A stretch of DNA of 64,000 nucleotides from Kolteria novifilia (GTDB lineage Bacteria > Planctomycetota > Planctomycetia > Kolteriales > Kolteriaceae). Positions 63,182 to 64,000 of the stretch are shown piece by piece. Location: NCBI GenBank assembly GCA_007748055.1, contig CP036279.1:6138001-6202000 (forward strand), given 5' to 3'. Below the pieces are notes generated by a model. It was not told where the DNA came from. It saw only the letters and a list, made by a program, of their open reading frames with translations, and did no database searches. Each line of letters begins with the position of its first letter. The first letter of the stretch is position 1. The position numbers and the translations under genes were made by a program.

Positions 63182-64000
63182 TTGCGAGCCTTTCTGATCA
63201 TTCTCGTTCTGGTCATCGTCGCGCTCGTCGCGGGAAATTACATGACCGGGGGCAACACTTCCGAAGAGAAGTTCTTCACTGACCACATCACCCAGGGTGA
63301 CATCACCGAAGCGGTCGCGGTCACCGGCTTCGCCGAACCGGTCGAGGTGCGCGTCATCCAGGCGGAGATCCCCGGTGTCGTCTCCGAGGTCCGGGTCGAT
63401 TTCAACCAGCAGGTCAAGGAAGGGGACTTGCTCGCGCGACTCTCCTCCGACATGCAACGTGTCCAACTTCGACAAGCCGAGGCCCAATTCGACACCGCCC
63501 AAGTTGCGATCCACGCGGCCAGTTCCGCCGTCGAACGAGCCCTCGCCGGCAAGATGAAGGCCGAATCGGATCTCTCCGCGGCGCGGCGCGAGTACGAAAC
63601 GGCGTCGAAGAGCCAGAAGGCGAACCTCATTCCCCAGTCGAAGGTCGATTCCGCCCTCGACTTGGTTCACTCCGCCGAAGCGGGCGTCGCCGAAGCCAAG
63701 GCGCTCGTCGCCCAGGCCGAAGCCCAGCGCCTGCAGGCTCAAAACAATGCGGAAGTCGCCAAAGTCGCCATCGAACTGGCGAACCTTCACCTCGACAAGT
63801 CCGAGCTTCGAAGCAACATGGAGGGGGTCGTCCTCGACCGCGACATTCGCGTGGGCGAAACGGTCGGTCGACCGAAGGTGAGTCTGACCGAATCGTCGCC
63901 GGCTCTCTTCAAGATCGCCGCCCCACTCGATCGGATGCGGGCGATCGTCAAGGTGAGCGAAGCCGACTACAGCCGCGTCAAGGTTCACCAGAAGGCCGTC
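63182..64000 (+). CDS. HlyD/MacA-type membrane fusion protein, partial (C-terminus beyond window)
   Basis: The frame starts at TTG 63182 (AGAGGG five bases ahead) and runs off the right edge after 273 codons. An N-terminal membrane helix (~3-17, FLIILVLVIVALVAG) is followed by VTGFAEPVEVRVIQAEIPGV, the biotinyl-lipoyl half (VSEVRVDFNQQVKEGDLLARL), a long coiled-coil hairpin (~75-200, LRQAEAQFDTAQVAIHAA and later ALVAQAEAQRLQAQN) and the second lipoyl half with EGVVLDRDIRVGETVG. It is the periplasmic adaptor of an efflux or secretion system; the transporter should follow beyond the window. Confidence 0.88.
   Translation, partial: MRAFLIILVLVIVALVAGNYMTGGNTSEEKFFTDHITQGDITEAVAVTGFAEPVEVRVIQAEIPGVVSEVRVDFNQQVKEGDLLARLSSDMQRVQLRQAEAQFDTAQVAIHAASSAVERALAGKMKAESDLSAARREYETASKSQKANLIPQSKVDSALDLVHSAEAGVAEAKALVAQAEAQRLQAQNNAEVAKVAIELANLHLDKSELRSNMEGVVLDRDIRVGETVGRPKVSLTESSPALFKIAAPLDRMRAIVKVSEADYSRVKVHQKAV

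Overview
The window looks like chromosome from a planctomycete. The base composition is high in G+C. Three secreted giants carry an N-terminal segment of the planctomycete 'LEDR-x-VPA' type. There are paired ExbD genes, large hypothetical proteins with planctomycete-style signal sequences, and intergenic spaces full of short hairpin repeats. The order or family cannot be fixed from sequence alone. No rRNA, tRNA, CRISPR array or prophage was seen.

Layout. 1-3.3 kb: two overlapping minus-strand genes for dynamin/septin-like P-loop GTPases, the first cut by the window edge. 3.7-8.1 kb: M42 peptidase, sugar phosphate isomerase, a decayed HEAT-like gene coupled to queF, a small conserved gene, and repeats. 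8.1-11.9 kb: a hybrid histidine kinase (HisKA-HATPase-REC-HPt) divergent from a LuxR-type regulator whose receiver has lost its phosphorylation residues. 12.1-22.3 kb: a nine-gene respiratory operon on the plus strand: caa3-type oxidase subunits II, I and III, a membrane protein, a di-haem cytochrome c, Rieske protein, cytochrome b fused to cytochrome c, a CtaG-ferredoxin fusion and a FixH/YtkA-like protein. It could build a bc-caa3 supercomplex.

22.3-28 kb: transaldolase, AI-2E-type permease, hisI, a Doc toxin-antitoxin pair and class I fructose-bisphosphate aldolase, with four tandem hairpin arrays between them. 28.6-32.6 kb: two ExbD genes, a large secreted helical-repeat protein, a 57-residue membrane protein and csrA. 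33-36.4 kb: an acyl-CoA synthetase (ADP-forming)-GNAT fusion and a truncated glycosyltransferase. 36.6-38.3 kb: a HINT-domain polymorphic toxin with overlapping immunity gene, in a more A+T-rich patch.

38.6-45.2 kb: two tandem giant surface proteins; a third paralogue lies at 55.6-58.6 kb on the opposite strand. 45.6-55.3 kb: PP2C phosphatase, TolC-like protein, aroA, an Mrp ATPase lacking its C-terminal CxxC and bracketed by copies of a ~100-bp element, a MITE with near-perfect inverted ends, a secreted hypothetical protein and a HEAT-repeat protein. 58.8-64 kb: PQQ-type beta-propeller, SUMT-HemD fusion, DUF167 and YggS genes, and the start of an HlyD-type adaptor.

The most unusual features are (1) at least five unrelated hairpin families, most of them locally amplified into tandem arrays with periods of 30-34 bp; (2) the three-member giant surface-protein family; (3) the CtaG-NapH-like fusion in the respiratory operon; and (4) a HINT toxin that seems to lack its usual N-terminal cysteine. 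Family assignments come from motif recognition by eye; no database search was run.
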